Positions 50,044-58,702 are shown, numbered from the stretch's first letter. The stretch: 64,000 nt of DNA from Pseudomonas putida (GCF_002906855.1 NZ_MINI01000028.1:1488001-1552000), one strand, 5' to 3'. Numbers and translations are program-made. Notes: a model not told the origin generated them from the sequence alone.

Positions 50044-50110
50044 TGTACTATCACAGCCCGGTATCACTCAGTCCCGCACGTGGGTTGCAAGGACGATTTC
50101 AGGTGCTGTT

Positions 50111-50587
50111 GTGGAACATTATTATCGCGAACTGGTGAGCTTCCTTTGTGCCCGCCTGGGCAACCGCCAAGCTGCGGAGGACGTTGCCCACGATGCCTAT
50201 CTGCGGGTACTTGAGCGGACCGACAGCGGGCAGATCGAGCATCCGCGGGCGTTTCTCTACCGTACGGCACTTAACCTGGTGGTCGACCGGCACCGGCGCC
50301 ATCAGGTGCGCCAGGCCGAATCACTGGATGCGCTGGAGGCCGATGGGCGCTTTCTCAGCGCAGAACTGCAGCAGGACATGCAACTCGACCAGCGCCTGGC
50401 CATGATGCAAAAGGCCCTGGATGAGCTGAGCAAGGTGTGCCGCGACTGCTTTCTGTTGCGCAAGCTCGATGGTCTGTCACACCAGCAGATTGCAGAGCGG
50501 TTGGGCATCTCGCGCAGCCTGGTGGAAAAGCACATCGTCAACGCCATGAAGCACTGCCGTGTGCGCATGCGGCAGTGGGAGTCCTGA
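50111..50587 (+). CDS. FecI/FpvI-type ECF sigma factor
   Basis: 158-residue ECF sigma-70 factor. Region 2 covers RQAAEDVAHDAYLRVLER and AFLYRTALNLVVDRHRRH; region 4 covers LSHQQIAERLGISRSLVEKHI. It is of the FecI/FpvI type, normally controlled by a FecR-like anti-sigma and a TonB-dependent receptor. No anti-sigma or receptor gene adjoins it here; its neighbours are pvdR and a pseudo-receiver gene. The start is GTG at 50111 with AGGTGC upstream. By position beside pvdRT-opmQ and its Fur-like box it is likely the FpvI sigma factor for the pyoverdine receptor gene elsewhere. Confidence 0.85.
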   Translation: MEHYYRELVSFLCARLGNRQAAEDVAHDAYLRVLERTDSGQIEHPRAFLYRTALNLVVDRHRRHQVRQAESLDALEADGRFLSAELQQDMQLDQRLAMMQKALDELSKVCRDCFLLRKLDGLSHQQIAERLGISRSLVEKHIVNAMKHCRVRMRQWES

Positions 50588-50717
50588 ACGTGGGGTGAAG
50601 GGCAAGTGAAAATTCTGTGTGATGGCCACTTGATTTCTCTCGCTTTCCCGACAAGTATCTAAATTGACCCCTCCAGGTACAGCCTTGGTGGTTGCCTGTT
50701 TCTGGCGCAGTTTGGTC

Positions 50718-50731
50718 AGGGAGCTGTCCCT
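50718..50731 (+). terminator. Weak hairpin after the ECF sigma gene
   Basis: AGGGA (50718-50722), GCTG, TCCCT (50727-50731) followed by TTT. It is 130 bases past the sigma gene and 27 bases before the next start; it could be a weak terminator or part of the leader of the pseudo-receiver gene. Confidence 0.35.
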
Positions 50732-50757
50732 TTTCACCTGACGGCCCAGGTCCGACA

Positions 50758-51237
50758 ATGACAAACAAGACCCTGCGCATCCTGATTGCCGATGAGCACC
50801 CGCAGCAGCGCCTGCAGCTGGAAAAACTGCTCAATGGCCTCGGCTATTACCGGATTGCCCCGGTCGAGTCGTTTGAAGAGTTGCAGCGCCTGGTGCAGTG
50901 CGCCTTGCAACCGTTCAACCTGCTGCTGGGCAACATCGAGCTGGCCAGCCATGCTGGCGTCGACCTGGCACGCTTCTGCCGGGTCAGCACGCAGATCCAG
51001 CATGCCCTGCTTTACCATTCGCAACACCTGAAAGTGCCTGTCGTGCCACAGACCGAGCGCCAGGCTGTCAGCGTGAGCCTGCCACAGGTGCCGGATAACG
51101 ACGCGCTGCAATCGTTCATGGCGATCATCGACAGCCCGGTGCTGGTCGGCAAGATTGCCCTGCCTTCCGGGCTGGCGGGTGGCGCGGCCTATACGCGCAA
51201 GCCCAGGAACTTCGGCCACACCGTCTTCAGCCGTTAG
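50758..51237 (+). CDS. Receiver-like (pseudo-response-regulator) protein of unknown function
   Basis: 159-residue cytoplasmic protein. The first ~110 residues resemble a CheY-type receiver (LRILIADEHPQQRLQLEKLL, with Asp12-Glu13), but the phosphoacceptor position is Asn59 (FNLLLGNIEL) and the conserved Lys before the last strand is missing, so it is unlikely to be phosphorylated in the ordinary way. The rest ends in KPRNFGHTVFSR. It has no output domain. ATG 50758 is chosen because the upstream frame would begin in non-coding sequence. Neighbours are an iron-related ECF sigma gene and an MFS transporter gene; a link with either is not shown. Confidence 0.75.
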   Translation: MTNKTLRILIADEHPQQRLQLEKLLNGLGYYRIAPVESFEELQRLVQCALQPFNLLLGNIELASHAGVDLARFCRVSTQIQHALLYHSQHLKVPVVPQTERQAVSVSLPQVPDNDALQSFMAIIDSPVLVGKIALPSGLAGGAAYTRKPRNFGHTVFSR

Positions 51238-51307
51238 TGGCGTGGCTGGGGCAAGGCTGCGGGCATTTGCTATCCTCTTGCCCTTTGCCGATCTGCGGAC
51301 CCCTGCC

Positions 51308-52633
51308 ATGACTGCCATCGATACCGCTCGCCCGCCCCGGTTCAGCCGCGGCGACCACCGGACCCTGGGCCTGGCGGCACTGGGCGGCGCGCTGGAAATC
51401 TACGATTTCATCATCTTCGTGTTCTTTGCCCTGACCCTCAGCCAGCTGTTCTTCCCGCCGGAAATGCCCGAGTGGCTGCGCCTACTGCAGAGCTTTGGCA
51501 TCTTCGTCACCGGTTACCTGGCGCGACCGCTGGGCGGCATCCTGATGGCGCATTTCGCTGACCACCTCGGGCGCAAGCGGGTGTTCAGCCTGAGCATCCT
51601 GATGATGGCCTTGCCGTGCCTGCTGATCGGGGTGATGCCGACGTATACCGACATCGGCTATGCGGCCCCGCTGATCCTGCTGGCCCTGCGCATCCTGCAA
51701 GGCGCCGCTGTAGGTGGTGAAGTGCCGAGCGCGTGGACCTTCGTCGCCGAGCATGCGCCAAACGGTCGTCGTGGCTATGCCCTGGGCTTCCTGCAGGCAG
51801 GGCTGACTTTCGGTTACCTGCTGGGTGCGCTGACGGCCACACTGTTGGCTCACGTGTTCACGCCGCAGGAGATTCTCGATTACGCCTGGCGTTATCCGTT
51901 CCTGCTCGGTGGGGTGTTTGGCGTGATCGGTGTGTGGCTGCGCCGCTGGCTCAGCGAGACCCCGGTGTTCCTGGCCTTGCGCGAACGTCAGGAGCAACCA
52001 GTCAAGTTTCCGCTACGACGGGTGCTGGGCGAGCACCGCTCGGCGTTGATCCCGGCGGCGCTGCTGACCTGCGTATTGACTTCCGCAGTCGTGGTGCTGG
52101 TGGTGATTACCCCGACTGTGATGCAGCAACGCTTTGGCATGACGGCGGGGCATACCTTCGCCCTGAGCAGCGTGGGCATCGTCTTCCTCAATATCGGCTG
52201 TGTGCTGGCCGGGTTGCTGGTCGACCGCCTGGGCGCCTGGCGCGCACTGATGATCTACAGCGTGATGCTGCCGTTGGGCATCGCTGCGCTGTACGCCAGC
52301 CTGGTGGGGCAGTGGGGCATGACCTGGCTGGCCTACGCGCTGGCTGGGCTGGCCTGCGGTGTGGTGGGCGTGGTGCCGTCGGTGATGGTCGGGCTGTTCC
52401 CTGCCGAGATCCGCGTTTCGGGGATTTCCTTCACGTACAACGTGGCTTACGCCCTGTGGGCCAGTACCACGCCGCTGGCGTTGATTGCACTGATGCCGTG
52501 GAGCCCGTGGGTGTGTGTCGGCTTCTGCCTGATCATGGGCTCGGTGGGGCTGCTGACGGCCTCGTATTTCGGCCGTCGTGAACCATTGGCATTTGCCGCC
52601 GAGCCGATGCCGATCATATGTGCTGACAAGTAG
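51308..52633 (+). CDS. MFS transporter, metabolite:H+ symporter (MHS) type
   Basis: 441-residue inner-membrane transporter with 12 predicted spans. The signature GALEIYDFIIFVFFALTLSQ, then GYLARPLGGILMAHFADHLG and RKRVFSLSILMM, is the MHS family N-terminus (ShiA, ProP, citrate and dicarboxylate transporters), and ILQGAAVGGEVPSAWTFVAE is the family loop. The substrate is not readable from sequence; organic acids or betaines are typical. ATG 51308 follows GCGGACCCCTGCC, a weak ribosome site. It ends 13 bases before a strong bidirectional terminator. Confidence 0.9.
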   Translation: MTAIDTARPPRFSRGDHRTLGLAALGGALEIYDFIIFVFFALTLSQLFFPPEMPEWLRLLQSFGIFVTGYLARPLGGILMAHFADHLGRKRVFSLSILMMALPCLLIGVMPTYTDIGYAAPLILLALRILQGAAVGGEVPSAWTFVAEHAPNGRRGYALGFLQAGLTFGYLLGALTATLLAHVFTPQEILDYAWRYPFLLGGVFGVIGVWLRRWLSETPVFLALRERQEQPVKFPLRRVLGEHRSALIPAALLTCVLTSAVVVLVVITPTVMQQRFGMTAGHTFALSSVGIVFLNIGCVLAGLLVDRLGAWRALMIYSVMLPLGIAALYASLVGQWGMTWLAYALAGLACGVVGVVPSVMVGLFPAEIRVSGISFTYNVAYALWASTTPLALIALMPWSPWVCVGFCLIMGSVGLLTASYFGRREPLAFAAEPMPIICADK

Positions 52634-52646
52634 CAGCAGCCGATAC

Positions 52647-52684
52647 GAAAAAGCCCCCGGTTCTCTCGAGCCGGGGGCTTTTTG
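52647..52684. terminator. Bidirectional intrinsic terminator
   Basis: AAGCCCCCGG (52651-52660) and CCGGGGGCTT (52671-52680) flank TTCTCTCGAG, with an A-tract before and a T-tract after. It ends both the MFS gene and the convergent etfD gene. Confidence 0.93.
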
Positions 52685-52704
52685 TTGCTGCAAGGGCAGT
52701 GGCC

Positions 52705-54369
52705 TTACATGTTCGGGTAGTTCGGCCCGCCAGCGCCTTCAGGGGTGACCCAGGTGATGTTCTGGGCCGGGTCCTTGATGTCGCAGGTCTTGCAGTGCAC
52801 GCAGTTCTGCGCGTTGATCTGGAAGCGCTTGCTGCCGTCTTCCTGGCTGACCACTTCGTACACGCCCGCCGGGCAGTAACGCTGGGCCGGTTCGTCGTAC
52901 AGCGGCAGGTTGCTGGCGATCGGCACGTTCGGGTCGGTCAGCTTCAGGTGGCAGGGTTGTTCCTCTTCGTGGTTGGTGCTGGAGAGGAATACCGAGCTGA
53001 GCTTGTCGAAGCTGAGCTTGCCGTCCGGTTTCGGGTAGTCGATCTTCTTCGACTCGGCAGCGAGTTTGAGGCAGGCATAGTCTGGCTTGGTGTCGTGCAG
53101 GGTGAACGGCAGCTTGCCGTTGAACCAGTTCTGGTCGACATAGTTGAAGGCGCCACCGAGCAGCGGGCCGAACTTGTGCAGTGCCGGGCCGAAGTTGCGG
53201 CTGGCGAACAGTTCTTCGTACAGCCAGCTGGCCTTGAAGGCGCTGACGTAGCCGTCGAGCAGGTCGCCACCTTCGCGGCCGGCAGCCAGTGCATCAGCTA
53301 CTGCCTCGGCGGCGAGCATGCCGGATTTCATCGCGGTGTGGCTGCCCTTGATCTTGGAGAAGTTCAGGGTGCCGAGGTCGCAACCGATCAGCGCGCCGCC
53401 GTTGAAGACCATTTTCGGCAGCGAGTTCAGGCCGCCTTTGCAGATGGCGCGGGCACCGTAGCTGATGCGCTTGCCGCCTTCGAGGTACTGGCTCATCACC
53501 GGGTGGTGCTTGAGGCGCTGGAACTCGTCGAACGGGGAAAGGTAAGGGTTGGCGTAGGAGAGGTCGACGATCAGGCCGACCACCACCTGGTTGTTCTCCA
53601 GGTGATAGAGGAACGAGCCGCCGGTGTTGTCCTTGCTGGTCACGTCCAGCGGCCAGCCAGCGGTGTGCACCACCAGGCCCTGCTCGTGCTTGGCCGGGTC
53701 GATTTCCCAGATTTCCTTCAGGCCGATGCCGTAGTGCTGGACGTCGGCTTCGTTGTCGAGGTTGAAGCGCTTGATCAGTTGCTTGCCGATATGGCCGCGG
53801 CAGCCTTCGGCGAACAGGGTGTACTTGGCGCGCAGTTCCATGCCTGGGGTATACAGGCCGTCCTTCGGATTGCCTTCACGGTCGACACCCAGGTCACCGG
53901 TGACGATACCGCGGACTACGCCGTTTTCGTCGAACAGCGCTTCTTGGGCGGCGAAGCCCGGGTAGATTTCTACGCCAAGGTTTTCGGCCTGCTGGGCCAG
54001 CCAGCGGCACAGGTTGCCCAGGGAGATGATGTAGTTACCGTGGTTGTGCATGGTCTTGGGCACGAACAGGTCTGGGACCTTGGTCGAGCTGCCGGCGTCC
54101 TTGAGCACATAGATATCGTCGCGCTTCACTTCGGTGTTGAGCGGCGCGCCGAGTTCCTTCCAGTCGGGGAACAGCTCGTTCAGGGCGCGGGGTTCGAACA
54201 CCGCGCCGGAAAGAATATGAGCACCTACTTCGGAGCCTTTTTCCACCACGCAGACGCTGATCTCGCTACCGGCTTCGGCGGCCTTCTGCTTCAGGCGGCA
54301 GGCGGCGGACAAGCCCGCAGGGCCTGCGCCGACGATGACCACGTCGAATTCCATGTATTCGCGTTCCAC
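52705..54369 (-). CDS. etfD: Electron transfer flavoprotein-ubiquinone oxidoreductase
   Basis: 554-residue inner-membrane-associated flavoprotein that passes electrons from ETF (fatty acid and amino acid oxidation) to ubiquinone. FAD site VVIVGAGPAGLSAACRL near the N-terminus, and a C-terminal [4Fe-4S] site with CPAGVYEVV and NCVHCKTCDIKDPAQNITW. The start is the GTG at 54369, preceded by an ideal AGGAGAGAACCT; ATG 54390 would lie before the ribosome site. A PsrA box overlaps its promoter. Confidence 0.95.
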   Translation of the reverse strand: MEREYMEFDVVIVGAGPAGLSAACRLKQKAAEAGSEISVCVVEKGSEVGAHILSGAVFEPRALNELFPDWKELGAPLNTEVKRDDIYVLKDAGSSTKVPDLFVPKTMHNHGNYIISLGNLCRWLAQQAENLGVEIYPGFAAQEALFDENGVVRGIVTGDLGVDREGNPKDGLYTPGMELRAKYTLFAEGCRGHIGKQLIKRFNLDNEADVQHYGIGLKEIWEIDPAKHEQGLVVHTAGWPLDVTSKDNTGGSFLYHLENNQVVVGLIVDLSYANPYLSPFDEFQRLKHHPVMSQYLEGGKRISYGARAICKGGLNSLPKMVFNGGALIGCDLGTLNFSKIKGSHTAMKSGMLAAEAVADALAAGREGGDLLDGYVSAFKASWLYEELFASRNFGPALHKFGPLLGGAFNYVDQNWFNGKLPFTLHDTKPDYACLKLAAESKKIDYPKPDGKLSFDKLSSVFLSSTNHEEEQPCHLKLTDPNVPIASNLPLYDEPAQRYCPAGVYEVVSQEDGSKRFQINAQNCVHCKTCDIKDPAQNITWVTPEGAGGPNYPNM

Positions 54370-54498
54370 AGGTTCTCTCCTACTCATCAAGGCTCGTGCT
54401 GTTGCTTTGTCTTATGGGTGCTTGCGTGCAGCGGCGCTTCACTGGCGCGAAACTGTAGCTACGCAAAGGGCGGACTACACCGTTTTGTCTTGGCGCGC

Positions 54499-54527
54499 AT
54501 TATATCTACACCACTTGGCGGGTCCAA
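54499..54527 (-). promoter_or_regulatory. Sigma-70 promoter of etfD
   Basis: On the minus strand -35 TTGGAC (54527-54522), 17-base spacer and -10 TATAAT (54504-54499). It lies 130 bases before the etfD start. The PsrA box begins two bases upstream of the -35. Confidence 0.8.
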
Positions 54528-54529
54528 TA

Positions 54530-54543
54530 CAAACGTTTGTTTG
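54530..54543. promoter_or_regulatory. PsrA operator between etfD and etfB
   Basis: CAAAC-GTTT-GTTTG fits the PsrA consensus (G/C)AAAC-N2-4-GTTT(G/C) exactly. PsrA is the long-chain fatty acid-responsive repressor of beta-oxidation and ETF genes. It sits in the 549-base divergent region 54370-54918, in which no other motif could be assigned; no clear promoter for etfB was found. Confidence 0.82.
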
Positions 54544-54918
54544 AATTTGCCGGAGCCCAGTAAAATCACTGGAACGCGGCTGGAAGGTGACCGATTTGCC
54601 GTATTGACCGGATTGGGTGTTGCGGTCAAGATACGAGCGGTTTTACGTTCGCCGTAGGCTTGCAGCCTGGCGCAGGTACACCTCTAAAGACCAGGTGTGG
54701 AGCAGGGTTTTGCGGCCTTTGGCCGGTTTGTAGTGGAGTTTACACGCCACCACAGAAAATGACCCGTGGGTATTTGCCGCAACAGTCGCGACAAGACTGT
54801 TCGGTCACCATGAAGTTTGCTCCTCCCGGTACGTTTTCAGAGGTGCCCTTGTACCCACGCGCATCGCCGGGCTCTGCCCCAGGCGACTATCTATTCACCG
54901 GAGAGTAACGAGGAATCC

Positions 54919-55668
54919 ATGAAGGTTCTTGTAGCTGTCAAACGAGTGGTCGACTACAACGTCAAGGTTCGCGTCAAGGCGGACAACTCCGGCGTCGACC
55001 TTGCTAACGTCAAGATGTCCATGAACCCCTTCTGCGAAATCGCCGTGGAAGAAGCCGTACGCCTGAAGGAAAAGGGCGTCGCGACCGAGATTGTCGTCGT
55101 CTCCGTCGGCCCGACCACCGCTCAGGAGCAGCTGCGTACTGCCCTGGCCCTGGGTGCCGACCGCGCGATCCTGGTCGAAGTCGCTGACGAGCTGAATTCC
55201 CTGGCCGTGGCCAAGGCTCTGAAAGCCGTTGTCGACAAGGAGCAGCCGCAACTGGTGATCCTCGGCAAGCAGGCCATCGACAGTGACAACAACCAGACCG
55301 GCCAGATGCTGGCCGCGCTGACCGGCTTTGCCCAGGGCACCTTCGCCTCCAAGGTCGAAGTCGCTGGCGACAAGCTGAACGTCACCCGTGAAATCGACGG
55401 CGGCCTGCAGACCGTTTCGCTGAACCTCCCGGCCATCGTCACCACCGACCTGCGCCTGAACGAGCCACGCTACGCGTCGCTGCCGAACATCATGAAGGCC
55501 AAGAAAAAGCCGCTGGAGACCGTGACTCCAGACGCGCTGGGCGTGTCCCTCGCCTCCACCAACAAGACCCTGAAAGTCGAAGCGCCGGCTGCCCGCAGCG
55601 CTGGCATCAAGGTCAAATCGGTGGCCGAACTGGTCGAGAAGCTGAAGAACGAAGCGAAGGTAATCTAA
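54919..55668 (+). CDS. etfB: Electron transfer flavoprotein beta subunit
   Basis: 249-residue cytoplasmic subunit of the FAD/AMP-binding heterodimer that takes electrons from acyl-CoA dehydrogenases and gives them to Etf[41 protein letters not shown] and [19 protein letters not shown] are characteristic. ATG 54919 is preceded by GAGGAA. The etfA start follows the etfB stop directly, so the genes are coupled. Confidence 0.97.
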   Translation: MKVLVAVKRVVDYNVKVRVKADNSGVDLANVKMSMNPFCEIAVEEAVRLKEKGVATEIVVVSVGPTTAQEQLRTALALGADRAILVEVADELNSLAVAKALKAVVDKEQPQLVILGKQAIDSDNNQTGQMLAALTGFAQGTFASKVEVAGDKLNVTREIDGGLQTVSLNLPAIVTTDLRLNEPRYASLPNIMKAKKKPLETVTPDALGVSLASTNKTLKVEAPAARSAGIKVKSVAELVEKLKNEAKVI

Positions 55669-56598
55669 ATGACTATCCTGGTTGTCGCTGAACACGAGAA
55701 CGGTGCCGTAGCCCCGGCCACCCTGAACACCGTCGCCGCTGCCGCCAAGATCGGTGGTGATATCCACGTGCTGGTCGCAGGCGCAAACGTCGGCGGCGTC
55801 GCCGAATCCGCTGCCAAGATCGCTGGCGTGGCCAAGGTGCTGGTTGCCGATAACGCCGCCTACGCCCACGCCCTGCCAGAAAACGTCGCGCCGCTGATCG
55901 TCGAGCTGGCGAAAGGCTACAGCCACGTGCTGGCCCCGGCCACCACCAACGGCAAGAACATCCTGCCACGCGTTGCCGCGCTGCTGGACGTTGACCAGAT
56001 CTCCGAGATCATCTCGGTTGAATCGGCCGACACCTTCAAGCGCCCGATCTACGCCGGCAACGCCATTGCCACCGTGCAATCGAGCGCTTCGGTCAAGGTC
56101 ATCACCGTGCGTACCACCGGCTTCGACGCCGTGGCCGCCGAAGGTGGCTCGGCTGCCGTTGAAGCGGTGGCTGCTGCGCACAACGCCGGCATCTCGGCCT
56201 TCGTTGGCGAAGAACTGGCCAAGTCCGACCGCCCAGAGCTGACCGCTGCCAAGATCGTCGTTTCCGGCGGCCGTGGCATGGGCAACGGTGACAACTTCAA
56301 GCACCTGTACAGCCTGGCCGACAAGCTTGGCGCTGCCGTCGGTGCCTCGCGCGCCGCGGTGGACGCAGGCTTCGTGCCGAACGACATGCAGGTCGGCCAG
56401 ACTGGCAAGATCGTTGCGCCACAGCTGTACATCGCCGTCGGTATCTCCGGCGCGATCCAGCACCTGGCCGGCATGAAGGACTCCAAGGTGATCGTCGCGA
56501 TCAACAAGGATGAAGAAGCGCCGATCTTCCAGGTAGCCGACTACGGCCTGGTCGCCGACCTGTTCGAAGCCGTTCCGGAGCTGGAAAAGCTGGTCTGA
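55669..56598 (+). CDS. etfA: Electron transfer flavoprotein alpha subunit
   Basis: 309-residue FAD-binding subunit. [16 protein letters not shown] starts the protein and [12 protein letters not shown] followed by the FAD-binding C-terminal domain ([40 protein letters not shown]) identify it. It works with EtfB and EtfD. A strong intrinsic terminator follows 20 bases later. Confidence 0.97.
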   Translation: MTILVVAEHENGAVAPATLNTVAAAAKIGGDIHVLVAGANVGGVAESAAKIAGVAKVLVADNAAYAHALPENVAPLIVELAKGYSHVLAPATTNGKNILPRVAALLDVDQISEIISVESADTFKRPIYAGNAIATVQSSASVKVITVRTTGFDAVAAEGGSAAVEAVAAAHNAGISAFVGEELAKSDRPELTAAKIVVSGGRGMGNGDNFKHLYSLADKLGAAVGASRAAVDAGFVPNDMQVGQTGKIVAPQLYIAVGISGAIQHLAGMKDSKVIVAINKDEEAPIFQVADYGLVADLFEAVPELEKLV

Positions 56599-56618
56599 TC
56601 CGCCTGCTTCACTTATAA

Positions 56619-56656
56619 AGAAGCCCGGCCCTCGCACTGAGGGCCGGGCTTTTTTG
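56619..56656 (+). terminator. Intrinsic terminator of etfBA
   Basis: AAGCCCGGCCCT (56621-56632) and AGGGCCGGGCTT (56640-56651) enclose CGCACTG, followed by a T-tract. Confidence 0.95.
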
Positions 56657-56677
56657 TTGCCGGGCAAGGAGTGAAGG

Positions 56678-57499
56678 ATGGTGTTGCGCGAAGCGGGCAG
56701 GGTGCTGGCATGCATGGTGACGCTGCTGTCGCCGGTGGTGATGGCGGCAGGCAAGTGCGAGCGACTGGTGGCAACCGGCAGCCCGGACGCACCGCCGTAT
56801 GCCTGGCAAGACCCGAGCGACCCGAAGCACCTGATCGGCGCCAATGTCGACCTGCTGCGCCAGGTACTTGGCGAGCTGGGGGTGAAAGTCGAGGTGCTCA
56901 GTGCCGGCCGGCGCGACCAGGCGCTGGAAGAGGTGCGCAGTGGGCGCATGGATCTGCTGCTCGATACCCCCATGCAAGTGGAGCAGCTGACGGCGCTGGA
57001 CTACATCCACCCGCCCTTGCAGCTCAATGAATACCTGGTCTGGACGCGCCACGACGCCACGCTGGCGTTCGAAGGTCCGGCCGACCTGGCCAAGTATCAG
57101 GGCAGCCTGTCCGAGCGTGCGCGCCTGACCCCGGCGTTCACTGCCTTCGCCAAGGCCCAGCTGAAGCTGGTGTCGGCGCAGAACCTCACCCAGGCCTTCC
57201 AGAAACTGGTGCTGGGCCAGGTCGATTATGTATTGGCCGGGCGCTACTCGGGCATGGCCATGACCCAAAGCCTGGGCATGAGCAACAACCTCATCGCGCG
57301 TGGCTTGCCAGTGGACCGCCCGGGCCTGTACCTGGCCTTGTCGCACAATTCGGCCTGCAATGACGCGTGGTTGCGTGGGCAATTGGCGAAAAAGCTGACA
57401 GAATTGCCGATCTCCGGTGCGTCCGAAGCCGTGCTGCAACGTAATGTCGAGCGTTGGAAAGCGCAGATGCAAGTGCAGGCGGACGCCCCAAAACATTAG
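56678..57499 (+). CDS. Periplasmic solute-binding protein (SBP_bac_3 family)
   Basis: 273-residue secreted protein with signal peptide MVLREAGRVLACMVTLLSPV followed by VMAAGKCE, and an SBP_bac_3 fold (GSPDAPPYAWQDPS near the start; SGRMDLLLDTPMQVEQ; GQVDYVLAGRYSGM). No transporter genes adjoin it; orphan members can be receptors or cystine/amino-acid binders. ATG 56678 has GTGAAGG upstream. It is likely in a transcription unit with the two lipoprotein genes downstream (nine bases to the next start). Confidence 0.85.
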   Translation: MVLREAGRVLACMVTLLSPVVMAAGKCERLVATGSPDAPPYAWQDPSDPKHLIGANVDLLRQVLGELGVKVEVLSAGRRDQALEEVRSGRMDLLLDTPMQVEQLTALDYIHPPLQLNEYLVWTRHDATLAFEGPADLAKYQGSLSERARLTPAFTAFAKAQLKLVSAQNLTQAFQKLVLGQVDYVLAGRYSGMAMTQSLGMSNNLIARGLPVDRPGLYLALSHNSACNDAWLRGQLAKKLTELPISGASEAVLQRNVERWKAQMQVQADAPKH

Positions 57500-57508
57500 G
57501 AAGAGTGC

Positions 57509-57862
57509 GTGAGAACCCAATCCCTGATCCTAGCCGTGGCCATGCTCGGCCTGGCCGGCTGCGCCAATGACCCGGCGCCCAATGAGCAGATGCGAATTTC
57601 CGAGCAGGCGCTGGAGCAGGCCAAGGCAGTCGGTGCCACCGACCAGGTCGAAGCGCTGAAGCTGGCCGAAGACAAGTTCGCCCGGGCCCAGACCAACATG
57701 CTGACCGAGGACTACCGTGACGCACGCCTGCGTGCCGAACAGGCCGAGCTGGATGCCCGTCTGGCCGAGGCGCAGGTGCTGAACCAGAAGAGCGAAGAGC
57801 AGCTTCAGCTGCTGCAAACGCGGGTCAAGCGCCTGCGCAAGCAACTGGAGGTGCAGCCATGA
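57509..57862 (+). CDS. DUF4398 lipoprotein
   Basis: 117-residue lipoprotein: signal MRTQSLILAVAMLGLAGC with lipobox Cys18, followed by a helical Ala/Glu/Gln-rich DUF4398 domain (AEDKFARAQTNM, LRAEQAELDARLAEAQ). It overlaps the OmpA-like gene by four bases (ATGA). GTG start at 57509. A role with the partner protein in the cell envelope is inferred. Confidence 0.85.
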   Translation: MRTQSLILAVAMLGLAGCANDPAPNEQMRISEQALEQAKAVGATDQVEALKLAEDKFARAQTNMLTEDYRDARLRAEQAELDARLAEAQVLNQKSEEQLQLLQTRVKRLRKQLEVQP

Positions 57863-58671
57863 TGCGTCTGAATGCGAAAACCGCGCTTGCACTGCTGGTG
57901 CTGACGGCCGGCTTGCAGGGTTGCGCCAGCCAGCGCAGTTCGGCGGCACTGGATGACGCGACCGTGGCCTTCCAGAAGGTCAAGGACGATGCCGACGTGC
58001 TGCGCAGCGCCCCGCGTGACGTGATCCGTGCCGGTGAGTCGCTGTCCCGCGCCGAGCGCCTTTCCGGCTACATCGGTACGGGCAGCGATGTGCGCCATTA
58101 TGCCTACCTGAGCCAGCGCTACAGCGAGATTGCCAGCGAGCACGCCAAGCTGGCGCTGAGCGAGGAGCGTCGGGCCAAGCTCGACCTCGAACGCCAGCGC
58201 CTGCAGTTGGCCTTGCGCGAGGCCAAGCTGGCCAGTGTGCAGCAGCAGGGCAAATGGGTGGAGAACCAGATTGCCGCGTTGGCCTCGGAGCAGGCTGACC
58301 GAGGCTTGGTGATGACCCTGAGTGACGTGCTGTTCGACACCGGCAGTGCCGACCTGAAAAATTCTGCCAGCCGCACCGTGCTCAAGCTGGTGCAGTTCCT
58401 CCAGCTCAATCCGCGTCGCGTGGTGCGGATCGAGGGCTATACCGACAGCACCGGTACGCCAGAAGATAACCTCAAGCTGTCGCGTGATCGTGCCCAGTCG
58501 GTGGCAGACATGCTGGTCGACCTGGGGATCGACGAGAAACGCCTGCAGGTCGAAGGCTATGGCGACCAGTACCCGATCGAGGCCAATGCTTCGGAGCGGG
58601 GCAGGGCGCAGAATCGCCGGGTGGAAATCGTCTTCTCTGACGATAAGGGTAGACTCGCGCCAGCGCGCTGA
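57859..58671 (+). CDS. DUF4398/OmpA-family outer-membrane lipoprotein
   Basis: 270-residue lipoprotein (lipobox LQGC, Cys22) with a helical N-terminal DUF4398-like region (about 30-130) and a C-terminal peptidoglycan-binding OmpA domain (VLFDTGSADLKNSASRTV, VRIEGYTDSTGTPEDN, LKLSRDRAQSVADMLVDLG). It probably tethers the outer membrane to peptidoglycan. The start is ATG 57859 or the next codon 57862. A 7-to-8-bp hairpin lies 12 bases after the stop. Confidence 0.88.
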   Translation: MMRLNAKTALALLVLTAGLQGCASQRSSAALDDATVAFQKVKDDADVLRSAPRDVIRAGESLSRAERLSGYIGTGSDVRHYAYLSQRYSEIASEHAKLALSEERRAKLDLERQRLQLALREAKLASVQQQGKWVENQIAALASEQADRGLVMTLSDVLFDTGSADLKNSASRTVLKLVQFLQLNPRRVVRIEGYTDSTGTPEDNLKLSRDRAQSVADMLVDLGIDEKRLQVEGYGDQYPIEANASERGRAQNRRVEIVFSDDKGRLAPAR

Positions 58672-58683
58672 ACACCTTGAAAA

Positions 58684-58702
58684 GGGGCCGCAAAGCGGCC
58701 CC
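58684..58702 (+). terminator. Hairpin after the OmpA-family gene
   Basis: GGGGCCGC (58684-58691) AAA GCGGCCCC (58695-58702) follows 12 bases after the stop. The T-tract is short (GGCTTCC), so it is a probable but not classical terminator. Confidence 0.65.

Noticed and set aside
50640..50700. Possible PvdS box in the gap before the pseudo-receiver gene (TAAAT near 50660)
   Set aside because: TAAAT is followed 16 bases later by AGC, not CGT, so it does not fit.
54895..56973. 692-codon minus-strand open frame opposite etfBA
   Set aside because: Antisense to two conserved genes, Gly/Asp/Val-rich without domain content.
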